Of a stretch of DNA of 64,000 nucleotides, positions 1-12,640 are shown in pieces. How positions within the stretch are numbered: the first letter of the stretch is position 1; each line of letters starts with the position of its first letter. The DNA lies in contig NC_012865.1 in assembly GCF_000026945.1 (NCBI RefSeq), positions 868,001-932,000 on the forward strand, written 5' to 3'. Source of the DNA: Candida dubliniensis CD36 (lineage: Eukaryota > Ascomycota > Pichiomycetes > Serinales > Debaryomycetaceae). Position numbers and translations under genes: made by a program. A model generated the notes under the pieces. The model saw nothing but the letters and a program-made list of their open reading frames with translations. It did no database searches and was not told the DNA's origin.

Positions 1-1
1 T

Positions 2-277
2 ACTGCTGTTGATGCTTTGGGTGAGTTCTTATCTAATTTACATATTTTCAAGAGCACTGGTGATGTTAAACAAGGGTTAGAATATTATTTGAACAAATCA
101 CAAGTTGATCCAGAATATAGCAGATTTAGGGATGCTGTGTTGAAACAAAAGAAACCAAGAAAGATGGTCATTCAAGCTAATACTTTTTTCAATGAAACCA
201 CCGATGATATCGATGTTGTTGAATATGAAGAAAGTGAAATTGGTATGATTCAAAGTTATTACGATAGAAAGGTTTAG
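2..277 (+). CDS. Dipeptidyl peptidase III, C-terminal fragment (gene runs off the left edge)
   Basis: The reading frame is open from base 2 to a TAG at 275-277 and gives the last 91 residues of a longer protein. The pattern STGDV, then FRDAVLKQKKPRKMVIQAN, then the ending VEYEESEIGMIQSYYDR matches the conserved C-terminus of metallopeptidase family M49 (dipeptidyl peptidase III, S. cerevisiae YOL057W), which removes dipeptides from the N-terminus of short peptides in the cytosol. The zinc-binding HEXXGH and EECRA motifs lie upstream, outside the window, so catalytic integrity cannot be judged. There is no ATG near the left edge; the true start is outside. The identification rests on remembered family patterns, not on a search. 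Confidence 0.8.
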   Translation, partial: TAVDALGEFLSNLHIFKSTGDVKQGLEYYLNKSQVDPEYSRFRDAVLKQKKPRKMVIQANTFFNETTDDIDVVEYEESEIGMIQSYYDRKV

Positions 278-740
278 AGAACTGAGAATATTGTTAGTAA
301 ATAAAAACAATTATACGTTTTATGATTTTTGATCTTTGACTTTTAATAGACCAGATGTTTATGATAAACTGTACTGTAAAAAAATTAGGGACCAGACCTG
401 TGTATGGAAAATGATATACTTTCTGATTCACAAATTCAAGCTTTAACACAACCGAACAGCAAGATAAGTTGACCACAATGTAAATAAAGTGTACGACCGC
501 TTTATATATATCACTGCATTACTGGTTATAGGGACTATATTTCCAATAGTAAGTGATAGTCCCCCATTCAACAATTACCTAACTTGTGGCTATTTATTAA
601 AACATGTGATCTTTTTTGAATGATCATACTGCACCTCAAAACAAGGGTTCAGCTATCTTATCATTTTTTATCAGCCTTGCCATGGCCATGGATTTGCACT
701 TGACCTAGGGGTTGAGGGCCAGTTTCAAGGGCTATGTTGC
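278..740. other. Spacer after the peptidase gene
   Basis: AT-rich 3' flank of the peptidase gene. No coding potential beyond short chance frames, and no recognisable RNA gene. It presumably holds the terminator and 3' untranslated region. Confidence 0.5.
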
Positions 741-1675
<935 letters not shown>

Positions 1676-2227
1676 TATACAAGTAATATATATCAAGACC
1701 TTTTAAGCTAGCACACAAGGTTTTATAATCAGCTTTTGAAGACCAATATAATACAGCAGCAACTTATTATTTGTTTTTATCTTTTTTAATTCTTTTTTAT
1801 ATTCTTTTATCTTTTTTGATCGTTTTTGATCTTTTTTCTATTTTTTCATGTCTTATATTATACTTCTTTATAGCTTGTTTTATACTCTTATGTCTTTTTT
1901 TATATTTGTTTTGCATTTTTGCATATTTTTTATTTTGTTTTTGCATTTTTGCATCTTTTTTGGTTCCTTTTTTATTTGACAGTTTGATAATATATAACAT
2001 CTTTTATAAATTATTTGGTAATACCTCAGTAATATTTTGATTCAATAGTGAATGTAAGGATAGGTTTTAATTATAATAGCAGCTTCAGCAGGGAACTTCA
2101 ATTTCTAGGGAAGCTTGTATTTAATATTAATTGGACAGTTTTATACGTGATTGGACAGTCAGTTTTAATTTCTTCTTGACGTAAATTTATGACTAGGGAA
2201 TAGTAATATCAATTTTCAAATCTACTT
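1676..2227. other. T-rich spacer
   Basis: From about 1765 to 2010 the plus strand is dominated by runs of T broken by C or G. This leaves an open but low-complexity Phe/Leu/Cys frame that is not credible as a gene. It resembles the T-rich cores of the adjoining ~195 bp array and may be a more decayed part of it. Confidence 0.5.
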
Positions 2228-3140
2228 CAGGAGTCTAATAATATAACAAATCTATTATGCATTTTGTTTTTGATTTTTTATATTTGATTATTTTTTTTTT
2301 TTTTAGGTTTTGATTTTGTATTTTTTTGCATAATGTGCTCCAACAAGTATTCAAACAATAGGTTCCAGGCAAGTTAAGAGAATCAGTTTATAGAATTGGC
2401 TTTAAAATCAACATGAGGAGTCTTATCTGATATACCATTAGTTGTACTATGCGTCTTTTTAATTTGTATTTTTTTTTGATTTTGATTTGCATTTTATATT
2501 TGTATTTGTGTTTTTAACCGCATATTGTGCTCCAATAAAAATTCAAGTAACAGTGGAAAGAGCCTTGGTTATTCATTTACTTTCTGAATGGACATGGATT
2601 TCGAAACACGCTTTAGGAGTCTTTTAATTTATAACAACAACTTTATTATGAGGTTTTTTATGCTTGCTTTTTTTTTTTGTTTTTGTTTCATTTTTTTATT
2701 ATTTATTTGGTTTCTTTTCCTCATAATGATGCTCCAATAAATATCCAAACGATAGTTTCTCCCTGCATGCTTTGGATCTGCCATGAATGGATGTAGTTTC
2801 AATAGCGGTTTCAGGAGACTTGTTTAATATGACAATACTTCTATTATGTGTTTTTTTTTTAGTATTCTTTTCATTTTAATTTATATTTTTATATTATTGA
2901 TTTGTTTCTTTTCCACATAATGATGCTCCAATAACAATCCAAACAGCAGCAGTGAATAGCGCCATGGTTATCCATATTGTTACCTGATGATGTCGATTTT
3001 GTTAACCGCTTGAGGAGTCTTATTTTATATAACAATAACTCTATTATGCGTTCTTTTTTTGTATTTTTTTAATGTATTATTTATATTTTTATATTTTTGA
3101 TTTGTATTTTTAATCGCATAATGATGCTCCAACAGGCTTC
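2228..3140. repeat. Degenerate tandem array, five units of about 195 bp, each with an inverted repeat around a T-tract
   Basis: The start motif AGGAGTCT or a close variant recurs at about 2228, 2415, 2614, 2812 and 3012 (spacing 187, 199, 198, 200). Each unit then has an ATAACAA..CTATTATG stretch, a T-rich core of 50 to 80 bases, the motif CATAATG(A)TGCTCCAA and a spacer. The arm TTATGCG before the core pairs with CGCATAA after it, best kept in the first, second and last units, so each unit could form a stem with a T-rich loop. There is no coding potential. I do not recognise this as a named Candida repeat. Confidence 0.75.
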
Positions 3141-4089
3141 CATATAAGAGATAAGATTCCTGGATGAAATGGATTTTGAAAGTTGATTTTAAATGAAAAG
3201 AAGAAAAAAAAAAGTGGTGGAAAGTTGCAAAAAAAAACTGGCGCCAAAAGGAGTTTATATAGTTTTGTAAATTTTGTCGCAAATATAAAGAATTATTTAG
3301 TGTAGCAAATCAAAGTTGGTTGCAAAACCTTTCTGTGTAAAGTTGAAAATAACTAGCAGCGGCAAATTTCAAGTAAGGTAGAATACGCTTAATAAACCTA
3401 TTTGTATTCATTAGAACAGCATTTGAAGCAGATTACAGTGATTTTCTTGTTTAGAAAGCACAATAAAACAAAATGAACTGATCATACAAGATTTAGAAAA
3501 GTGAAGTTTAGCAGTAGTAGTAATAGTCAGAACTATGACAGGTATCTAGTGATTCTATAACACTAGAGCCATGTCTTCTGAATAGAAACAATGAACCCTT
3601 GAACGTTTCAGACCGGCTGTTGAACTAGCATGGTCGTATGAACAACCCTTATACTCTTTAGTGTATAAATTACCGCCAAAGCTGCAATGACTTTCATATC
3701 ACCCACAAATAAGATATACAAAAATATGGATGTCTTTTAACGTATGGTGTATCACAGTATCATTCACAATTTAGTTTGAAGAATCCAAGGAAGGTCAAGG
3801 GTATCTGCAACCATTTGAAACAAACAAGCATCGGTCCATAGATGTGAAAGATACTGTACTGACAAAACAGCAAACAACTACCTCTTGCTATACAATAATT
3901 TACCACAAAAGATGTCCATTCTTATTCTTGTAAGTGCATATTTCCAAATACTGGTGATGATAATAAAGCATTCATTAGTTTGTCTCATGTCCGTTATTTG
4001 ACAACTGGAGTAGTCAATCATGTTTGTTTAGTGAAGTAAATAATGTAATAATACTAGTCATTAATCTCTTCATTATAAAACAGTCACTT
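3141..4089. other. Spacer, nothing recognised
   Basis: AT-rich sequence between the tandem array and the 3' end of the Bit61-like gene. No frame longer than chance with any recognisable motif, and no RNA gene seen. Confidence 0.4.
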
Positions 4090-5640
4090 CTATGATATAC
4101 TCGACAATATAGCCAAAGTTGAAGTGAACAATTCATTACCAGTTAACTCATCACTCTCAGTATTCCCTAAAAATTGAGATGGCTCTCTATTCCCACTTCC
4201 AATACCCTGTTCAGTAATAAAAACCTTGCGAAAAGATACAAGTAAAAGATCATCTATTCTAGTAATTTTGCTTCCATTCTGATTTTTCATATATAGTTCA
4301 TTCAAGTGAATTTGCAAAGGTTGAAATACACTTAGCACGTAAAACCTGATATAATTATTATAATATCTCCATGCGTTCAATATCAAAGTTTGTAAAGATA
4401 CTTCCGATGGCTCGGCAGTTTGTAAGTTGTGACTCAATACTGTCATCAATTTCTCAAACAAATTTGATAACTGTCTGTAATCAAAGTCGTCCACCTTAGC
4501 ACGGCCCAAACTTGATACACTTGATCTTGTTTTCAGTCTAAAACTTTTATCGTGATCTAATGGTGCTCTTTCATTGGGTTGGTGTAAACAAAAGCTCTCT
4601 TTCACAAAACTTGCAATTTCTTCCACATTTGCATTCAATATTGGACGCATGCTTACCTTTCGACCAGAATCGGATGCGGAAAAGGATGGGGTGAATAGTG
4701 GTTTCAAGTAGTGATAAAGGTTCGAATATATCTTACTATCTTTTTCGTGATCTAATTCACTTTCATATATGCCCAATCCAACTTCTGTTTGGTGATACTT
4801 GTTTAACTTATTCTGGATAAACAGATCTGCTGGCACAAGCATTTTCTTATGAATATCCAAAAAAGAACTGTTTGTATGGTCCATATTAGTCTCTCCATCT
4901 TCAATTGAAATATTTGGGTTGATGAAATTATAAATCTGAGCTAGTTCAGGATTGCTGATTATTGAATTTGAGCTGTTTGAGGAAAGACATAAAGTTGTCT
5001 TGGATACTTTTGACAAGTCATCGAACTTACTGGACAAAGGTGTCGTGCCAGTCGCAACCAGATTGGTATCTTGCTGAAAACTGCTGCCATTGTGATGAGA
5101 TCGATGAAACAAACTATGAAATGTGGTACTCATTGGCGAGCTCATTGAGTTCTTTCTTGACTTATTCACCTCATTCAGCAGATTACCAGTTACTATTTTC
5201 CGAAACGAAGAGTTATCTTCACTTATTGAGCTACTGGTATCCAAAAACAATTCTGGTTTACGACTGCTTTGATTCTTGGAAAACTTTAACTTCTGGGCAA
5301 TCTTCAACCTATTGCCACTCTTGCTTGATTCAGATGGAGACGCAGATTCTCGAAGTGTCTTTGGGGAGCTATCATCATCGCTTGGAGAATGATAAATTGA
5401 AATGTTAGATGACGACTTATTTCTAGTGAATAGCCTGGATAAAGCATTGCTAGTTTTAGTGGTTGAGTTAGTTAAGTTTGATGAAAACGAGGTGTTCGTA
5501 TTTAGTTTTCTCAAGGTGTTGAAATCGACATTAGCAATTTGTGAACTAGATGGAGCACCATGTATTTTTGTTGATGATGAGGCATTCGATTGTTTAAATA
5601 TCGATGAACTCGGTGATTCTTGATTAGGAACTTCAGACAT
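4090..5640 (-). CDS. BIT61: Bit61/HbrB-domain protein, probable TORC2 subunit
   Basis: The 516-residue protein starts at the ATG at 5640. The first ~230 residues are Ser/Thr/Asn-rich and look disordered, as in fungal Bit61 proteins. From about residue 300 to 480 lies an HbrB/PRR5-type helical region, with NVEEIASFVKES near 338, a Leu/Val-rich helix near 390-405, and NAWRYYNNYIRFYVLSVFQP at 422-441, which corresponds to the family's W..f...lPyl.aiF.PL core. Bit61/Bit2 in yeast and Protor in animals are peripheral subunits of TOR complex 2, which works at the plasma membrane in actin and sphingolipid control. The many Ser-rich stretches are plausible phosphosites. The start is the only ATG before the Ser-rich region. 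The gene stands alone between two large spacers. Family assignment is by pattern memory. Confidence 0.72.
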   Translation of the reverse strand: MSEVPNQESPSSSIFKQSNASSSTKIHGAPSSSQIANVDFNTLRKLNTNTSFSSNLTNSTTKTSNALSRLFTRNKSSSNISIYHSPSDDDSSPKTLRESASPSESSKSGNRLKIAQKLKFSKNQSSRKPELFLDTSSSISEDNSSFRKIVTGNLLNEVNKSRKNSMSSPMSTTFHSLFHRSHHNGSSFQQDTNLVATGTTPLSSKFDDLSKVSKTTLCLSSNSSNSIISNPELAQIYNFINPNISIEDGETNMDHTNSSFLDIHKKMLVPADLFIQNKLNKYHQTEVGLGIYESELDHEKDSKIYSNLYHYLKPLFTPSFSASDSGRKVSMRPILNANVEEIASFVKESFCLHQPNERAPLDHDKSFRLKTRSSVSSLGRAKVDDFDYRQLSNLFEKLMTVLSHNLQTAEPSEVSLQTLILNAWRYYNNYIRFYVLSVFQPLQIHLNELYMKNQNGSKITRIDDLLLVSFRKVFITEQGIGSGNREPSQFLGNTESDELTGNELFTSTLAILSSIS

Positions 5641-7929
5641 TGTGTAATACTACTCAAGTTTCACTATTTCAAGAATGTTTGAATAAAGTAGTGTGGTGAC
5701 TGTCAAGCCTTGTTTTCTCCTTATAAATGATTCAAATTATGGAATTCTAACAAAGATTCACGAAGGGGATAGTTGAATTAGTAGTGGTACATGCTTATTA
5801 TGAAATGGTGCCAACAAAAAGCTCATCTTCAAAGTTGAACTCAAGTTTTGACGAGTCTCTTTTCTATTTGGCTGTTATACGCGAAACCAGTTGTCGTGGA
5901 TGACACAATACCATTGTCAGTACTTTCAACACGGTTCTTATTTGAAGTGCATATCCATTCAAAACTGTGCAAGAATGAAGCTTTACAATGAGTGTATTAA
6001 AGCACTTTGGATTAATAAGATTTCTATGTCTTCATTGTGTATTCTCGTCCATGTTAACCGTCTAAAGTTACAGTTATTTGATTGTTCAAGCTTTTTCTAC
6101 TTGAAACTTCCCCTATACGTTTAGTTGAGGAGAAAGAATGTTGGGTGATGTGTAGGAATACCCACTCGTGTCATAGCTACGATCAGTCTTTATGACCAAC
6201 TTAAGTGTTGAGCGTAAATGTACAAATTAGTGTACCTCCAAACATTATTTAATTCAAGGCAATTCCGAGAATTTCTGAGTTGTTTATATTTCTCAAATTC
6301 CCTCGTCAAAGTGATAAACCACCACTCCTATTTTATTCAGAGTAAGCTTATTTCTGTACAACATTCCCTAGTTGGCGTGTATCTTTCTCAATAGTAGTAG
6401 TTATGTTAAGAGTTTTCGTGTTCACTCAGGTGAGATATTCGTAACGTAGATTACACAAAAATAATTTGTATGTCGCGTTTTTCTTGATAATCACCAATGG
6501 TGTTTTATAAAATTGTATCTTGCACGATCAATGAAGAATACACCAGAAGTTAGACAATTTGAGCTACAAGTCTTAATCAAAGTTATCTGGTGTGTGTCCA
6601 GTAATATCAGAAGCTATTGGAGATACTTGGCTAAGTAAAATAAGTGTAAAGTCTGGCTTTCTTGGTGATTTGTTTGGATTAATTATTTGCAACTACCAAT
6701 TTTGTGTCACATATTTTTAATTCTACATTTTTTTATATTTTGCAAAAATATTGAGCCAAACTTTACTTCAAACTTTCTACAATAGTTGAATTTCTAACTC
6801 GTTGTGTCTATTTCCTCTATAACACCTCCTAAAAAGAACCATTCAACTGTTTGGCTATTAAATAACATTACCATCAATATTTTGAGTCCACAAAGGTTCA
6901 TTTTGATATTCAAATATGGCCATCAAATACTTGTACACGTGAGATAGTCATACAATTTGAGTCATTGTCACGAGATGATTAAGAGTCATCCATGCCTAAA
7001 TGGTTAAAACACTACTAATGTTATGCACTACCTGTGGCCATCACACGATGAATACGTGTACTTTTCATTTCCTAATTACGTGTTTGTTTACATTTCCTCT
7101 TCCTCTTATGAAACGCGCAGAAATATATCATCACGACAAACATTCATCCCTTTTGACCCATCACATTTCTCTTCCAAATAGTCCAAACTACTGAAACCAA
7201 CAAAATGGTAGTATTTCACTTTCTTATAATTTATAATAGCTAACCCTGCTAACCAGTTTCAGGCAATCAGTGTGTATATAATTACCAAGTGACTCACATA
7301 CTCAGAAGTACTAACTGTTTTCAGATATAAAGTACCAGCAAGTTCTTTCCAAATGAATTAGAATAGTTTATTCTACCGAAATATTTTGGTCATTTCCGGA
7401 TTAGAAACTATTACCACATACCTTACATCCAAGGAGGTTCCCATTTATTGGAAATTCATATAAATCAGCATAATGAAAACCACTGACACACATAGCACTC
7501 CCATTGAGAGACAACACCTTCGAGATGATCCACATATAGAAAGAAATCAACTTGGTTTATTTCCACCTAGATACACACACTAAAAACTCCTGAAACATTT
7601 AGGATATTTTCCTATTAATGACAATTTCAAGTTAATTCACACACAAGAAACTACTCACTACTTTCAGGAACCAATTGCTAGTACTTTATTTCTAGTTAGA
7701 ACTCTTCAAGGTATTTCAATGGGTCCAATAATTTGGAGATGTGGCATATATATTGGTTTAATGCGATATCATTATGGCTACCAGAGGGTTATTTTTGCAC
7801 ATACTTCTATTCAAACTAATTACAGTTAAATTTAAAACTCATGCTGGATATCACAGAATCATAAATAGACAACTTAGTCGTTAAATTGAACCAATTTCAC
7901 AAAATGTAAATTATGTAAGCACACCTGTT
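5641..7929. other. Long spacer upstream of BIT61, nothing recognised
   Basis: About 2.3 kb of AT-rich sequence with stops in all frames and only short chance ORFs. It forms the left part of an 11 kb gene-free stretch. The part near 5640 must contain the BIT61 promoter. It may correspond to flanking MRS-type sequence, but I cannot recognise any subrepeat by eye. Confidence 0.45.
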
Positions 7930-9470
7930 AATTCCCTTATAAAAACGGCCTTTTTTATTGTAGCATCTCTAATAATTCGCCTACCTCAGTCACTGTTTGT
8001 GTGCATAATAGAGATTTGTCTTGGCTTCAAAATGGTGTTGGTTTGGTCGTTGTAGCGCATCTATTGGTCGAGCAGTAGTCAAAACTAAAATCGGTGTGTT
8101 TCTTAACTATGGCCAAAACGGCCTTTTTTGTCCCACAGCTTTCATCTAAATAGGTTTTCAAACAGTATCTAACGGCTTTGGTACTCACATTTTGTGGTTC
8201 CAAATCGGCACTAGCCTTACCATTTACTCGTCTATACTCGATCTTCTGTCAACAATAAACCACTATTTTGACCCTTAACTATGGCCAAAACGGCCTTTTT
8301 TGTCCCCCAGTATGCAGTTGGATACCGTTTCTAACAGTTCTCATGGGGTTCGTAGCCATAACACGTGGCTACAAATCGGCACTAGTTTGACTTTTGTAGC
8401 GCTTCTATTCGTCGCCTTGTTTTGACTGGACATAACTGCGATTTCCTTAACTATGGCCAAAACGGCCTTTTTTGTTCTACAGGTCCTGTTTAAAGACCTT
8501 TTTCAATGGCTCTCTCGGTGTTAGTAGTTACATCCTGTGGCTACAAATCGGCACCAGTTTGATCTTTGTAGCGCAGAAACTGGTAATTTGGTGGCTCGCG
8601 GATCAAAATGGTTTTTTCTTAACTATGGCGAAAACGGCCTTTTTTGCTCTACAGGTCCTGTTTCAACACCTTTTTTAACGGTTCTTTCAGTGATAGATAG
8701 TTACATCCTGTGGCTACAAATCGGCACTAGTTTCACCTTTGTAGCATCAATACTCGTTGATCCATTCTTCGCCAACCAAAACACGGAGATGGACCACCAA
8801 AATATTTTCTTTAATAACTCCTCCAATTTTTAGCCGATTTAAACCAAAGTTATACCCAACAATCTAGATTGATGTCGGTTCAAATCGGCCCTAGTCTGGT
8901 CTTTGAAGACGTCCTTGTTCACCAGTAATCGCTGTTTTTCCAAAATGCCCTGCGCACGACTTTTCTGGCCATCTCGCACTTTTTGCCCTCCAACAATGAA
9001 AACACCATTGATCAAATCAATACTCTCGGTTCCAAACTCCATAACCTTCCTCTACAAATCGGCACCAGAGCCCCCAAATTCTGACTTCAATTCGTTGATC
9101 TACAGAAAGGGGGTGCTCTTAACTATGGCAAAAACGGCCTTTTTTGTCCCAGAGAACATGCCACAACTGATCTTTGGATCGGTTATGACGGCTTTAACAA
9201 TGTTCATGTTTGGCTACAAATCGGCACCCATTGGGCAGTTTTACTGCTCCAACTGGTTGTACCATTACAAACGGAGTTTACGAGCATGCTCTTAACTATG
9301 GGCAAAACGGCCTTTTTGCTCATACAGCTCCCAACTAAATGCCGCTACTAAACATACTCTCGGTTTCAACAACCACAACTGTAGCCTACAAATCGGCACC
9401 TGATTGGCTCTTGTAGCACCCCTCTACCGCCCACACTTCAATTTCCATCCTTAACTATTGCGGAAATGAT
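7930..9470. repeat. 172 bp tandem array with SfiI-type sites (alt/RPS-like, Major Repeat Sequence related)
   Basis: A core CTTAACTATGGCCAAAACGG followed by CCTTTTTTG recurs with an exact 172 bp period. Perfect SfiI sites (GGCC N5 GGCC) stand at 8111, 8283 and 8455. One-base-changed versions stand at 8627, 9127 and 9300, with decayed ones near 7945 and 8800. A second motif, CTACAAATCGGCAC, recurs in the same phase at about 8373, 8542, 8716, 9053, 9214 and 9389. There are about eight to nine units, the central ones best preserved. In Candida albicans the RPS units of the Major Repeat Sequence contain 172 bp alt repeats with SfiI sites, so I assign the array to that family. The full RB2-RPS-HOK arrangement is not evident, so it may be a stand-alone or decayed copy. 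Confidence 0.8.
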
Positions 9471-11044
9471 TTTGTGGTGTTTTTTTTGGTGGTCAATACC
9501 CTAGGATTTGGGAAATATCAATGTTTCTTTAATACTGGGTGTGGTATACTTGATTTATTGTGTTTCAATTAAGCTTATGATACTTCTAGACTCTGCCTAT
9601 CATGTGATAGTAATAACATTATGTAGAGATGAAAACTGATTATTTTATTGAGAGGTGTAATATTAACTATGGGGAGGTGGTAAGTTGGTAGCATATTTGT
9701 TAAAATCGGTGGTGAAATATTTCAATCTGCAATATCTCACTCAATTTTTTATCGATCGTTTTCAATCTGAGATTGAGGCTTGATTGATAATTAGGCTAGA
9801 AAATGGGAGGTCTGGGTGTGCATGGGAAGAGTATTGAGTGTGTTATTGTGTCCTCTCTGTTGCGTCTCATCCTTCCTAAGTCACGGAGTTAACATGCAAG
9901 TATATGCAGAAAATGCAGGAATTTGTATGGAAAAAGTCACGTGACCAGGTCGGAGTTAAGAAAGTCGTGTACCCGTGCTCAAAATACATACAAATTTTAG
10001 GCAAATTCGGACATAAATATGCAAGTTTCATGCAAGGTTCGGAACTTATTTCTCCCATGCATAATGGTTTTTACTAGGATTTTTTTGGGTATTTTTCTGG
10101 CGTCTATTATTTTTTCTCAAGCCTAATTTCTTAGAATCTTTTCTTACAACCAATTTCTTACAACCTTTTCTTACAACTTTTTTTTTACAACCAACTTTAT
10201 CAATCTCATTAGTACACAACAAGTTATATTGAAACACCTCAACTAGCACAACATAAATCATTCAATCAATTGTTTATTCAAGTTTAGATCCCTATGAGAA
10301 TGTATGAATAGTTCCATTGACGCCATGAGTTGTAATTTATTGTGATAGCGGTTAGTGGTTTCCAGTTTTGTTTGGCGGGATATTAGACTTAACTACTTCA
10401 ATCAAGAGAATGAATAGGATGATAGTGAATTAATAATGTTTGAGAGTTACAGAGATACTTAGTCAAGGGCGTCAAGTAATTATTGGTCATTTGTTATTGT
10501 ATTGCTTTTAAAGAAGTCCCCATTATTTTAGACGCTGGTCGGTAAATCTACCTAATAGCCATATTTCAATGAAATTAATAAATGTACAATGGAAATGTAC
10601 TTAGGATTAATGAATTTAACAGAACTAGCCACTTTTGGTATTGGTGTCATAGTCATCTACTGGGTTTAGTTTATCAGTTGTTATCATGTTTATGAAAATG
10701 GGTTTAATTATTTTAATGAGTGAAGCTGGATAGTACTAATGGTTAAACAGATTATTATTTACTAATTGATATGGATGTTTATGATGCACACCTAGGAATC
10801 GTTAAATGAATAAAGAGTGATTTAATTCTCATTATTAGAAGTCCAGGATTATGAGTGAAACTATAACAAGTTCTTCCTATTGGTTGTCTCAAAGCAGTAA
10901 TTGATATCCCCAACAAGTATTTTATTGGTGATCAATTTTTTGACTTTTGGAAAAGTATAGATTCTTGATTAGTTGCCATATTTGGAACATCATGATTGAT
11001 ATCTTGAAATCACTTTAATTATTTTATTAGAGATTGAAATTTGC
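9471..11044. other. Spacer, nothing recognised
   Basis: AT-rich, stops in all frames. A short stretch near 9890-10050 has several ATGCAAGT/TGCAGG-like motifs in both orientations and a CACGTGAC box, but no clear long palindrome. No gene or RNA recognised. Confidence 0.4.
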
Positions 11045-11625
11045 CAAATCATTGATTAAAAAAGGAATTCGATATTTAAGCTTCATTAGTTTTTATTAAG
11101 AACATTCCAGGTGTTAAGAGCATTTACGATGATATTGATTCTTCCTAAATCAGTGAATATACTGAAGGTAAATATATTGGGTTGCAACATCAATCATAAC
11201 CAGATGTTGTTGAATTCTTGAACATTTTGACAAGAATCAAGTCTGAAAGCGTTGTCATATTTGCTTTTGGTTTTGCTTTGAAGAACAACAAAAAATTGGT
11301 TACTGGTATCCAAAAAGCTAACATCATGAAATTAATTTGTTAAGTCAAGCTGTTAGAGATGTTGGTCAAGGTTAGCCAGGTATTGACGTAAGTTATTTCA
11401 TTGTCGATAATATTTTTATACAAGCTTTTGCCAAACCAGGACAAGCTTATGTTGTCGTCGCCCCACCGTGCATGGTCGTTACTTATCCAGCATTAGTGAT
11501 GCATTAATAGATGGTTCAGGTTTGGTTCCAGGTCTTAACTTTGGTAGAGAATATGCTGTTTTTGAACTAGGTTGTTGTCACCTTGGTTTACATATTAATG
11601 GTAAGAACTCAGAATTGACTTAATG
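11045..11625 (+). pseudogene. Isocitrate dehydrogenase (NAD) subunit pseudogene, IDH1-like
   Basis: Reading across frames on the plus strand recovers an ordered series of family fragments: KNIPGVKS, EYTEGKYIGLQHQS, TRIKSESVVIFAFGFALKNN, KLVTGIQKANIMKL, PGIDVSYFIVDN, QAFAKPGQAYVVVAP, SDALIDGSGLVPGLNFGRE and YAVFELGCCHLGL. This is the order in mitochondrial NAD-dependent isocitrate dehydrogenase, a TCA-cycle enzyme that makes 2-oxoglutarate. Several in-frame stops and frameshifts interrupt it, and both ends of the gene are missing. It is a dead copy; the functional gene must be elsewhere in the genome. The Asp and Gly positions of the active region are partly preserved, so the loss is moderate in age. 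Whether it arose by segmental or RNA-mediated duplication cannot be told. Confidence 0.85.
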
Positions 11626-12640
11626 GTAATTCCCAGTTCATGGTTCAATTAACCTAATTGGTTGTGAGCTACAGATGAATAATAAGACAGTTTATACTAG
11701 GAAGTCTGAATTAGTCATTTTATTGGATTGTAATGCGTTTCTTAATAGGATGTGCTGTGGTCAATATCATTTGGAACTTCCATGTTTAGAGTCTAATGTC
11801 CCACTTCATAATAATCTTTTGTTGTTGTACTGCTCCTATTGAGGAAACGTCGAGACATGAACAGAAGCTTCTTGGGGAATTACTTACCACTCAGCTAAGT
11901 TTCATATCCTCACCCTTGTTCATCAACAATTAATTTGATTAGTTGTTAATACATCAACTAAAGTATTGAAGTGAATGGTTGTTCTCATCACAGAATTTCA
12001 TTAAGGGCAAGTGAAGTGAATTCAACTAGTATTAACTTATTACTGGTGTGTAAGCTTGATAAGGTAATACTATATACATGTTAAGTTGGTTATTGTCATT
12101 ATTGAGTAATATGGTTATTGTTATGTTGAACTGATTAAGGAAAATCCAACCAACTATTATATGCCATTGATGCATTAGAATTAATCCTGTTTAAAAATTA
12201 AACTCAATGTGTGTTAGGGAGAGACAAGTTGGATTATAAGTATATGTGAGAATCCCTTTGGGAGAGTCATCACTGGAAGTTGATTGCTGTTTGGTTACAT
12301 AGAATTCAACATTTACTACTACAATATAAATTCATAGTTGTTGGTAGAATGAAGTATGGTTGGTCAGACTAAAATCAATCATATTCTACTAATAATGCAG
12401 GAAACACTTATCATCTTATCCACTGAGCAAAGTCAAGGGAGTTGGGTGTTAACTGTTCTTGTACTTATTTGGCAGAGTTTGTATAGAGAGCATAAATATA
12501 GGACCTTTGGTTAGCCACGTACAAAGGAAAAAAAAAAAACAAAAAAATTTTCTCAAGCATAAAAATAACTCTTACACATCGTCCACTCTACTTTCTTCTG
12601 AACTACATCATCAATTAATCAAAATGGTATACACATTTGA
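11626..12640. other. Spacer, nothing recognised
   Basis: AT-rich sequence with frequent stops on both strands. No homologous fragment recognised beyond the end of the isocitrate dehydrogenase relic. Confidence 0.4.

Noticed and set aside
1771..2040. 89-residue Phe/Leu/Cys-rich frame
   Set aside because: It is a direct reading of T-rich simple sequence, with no other support.
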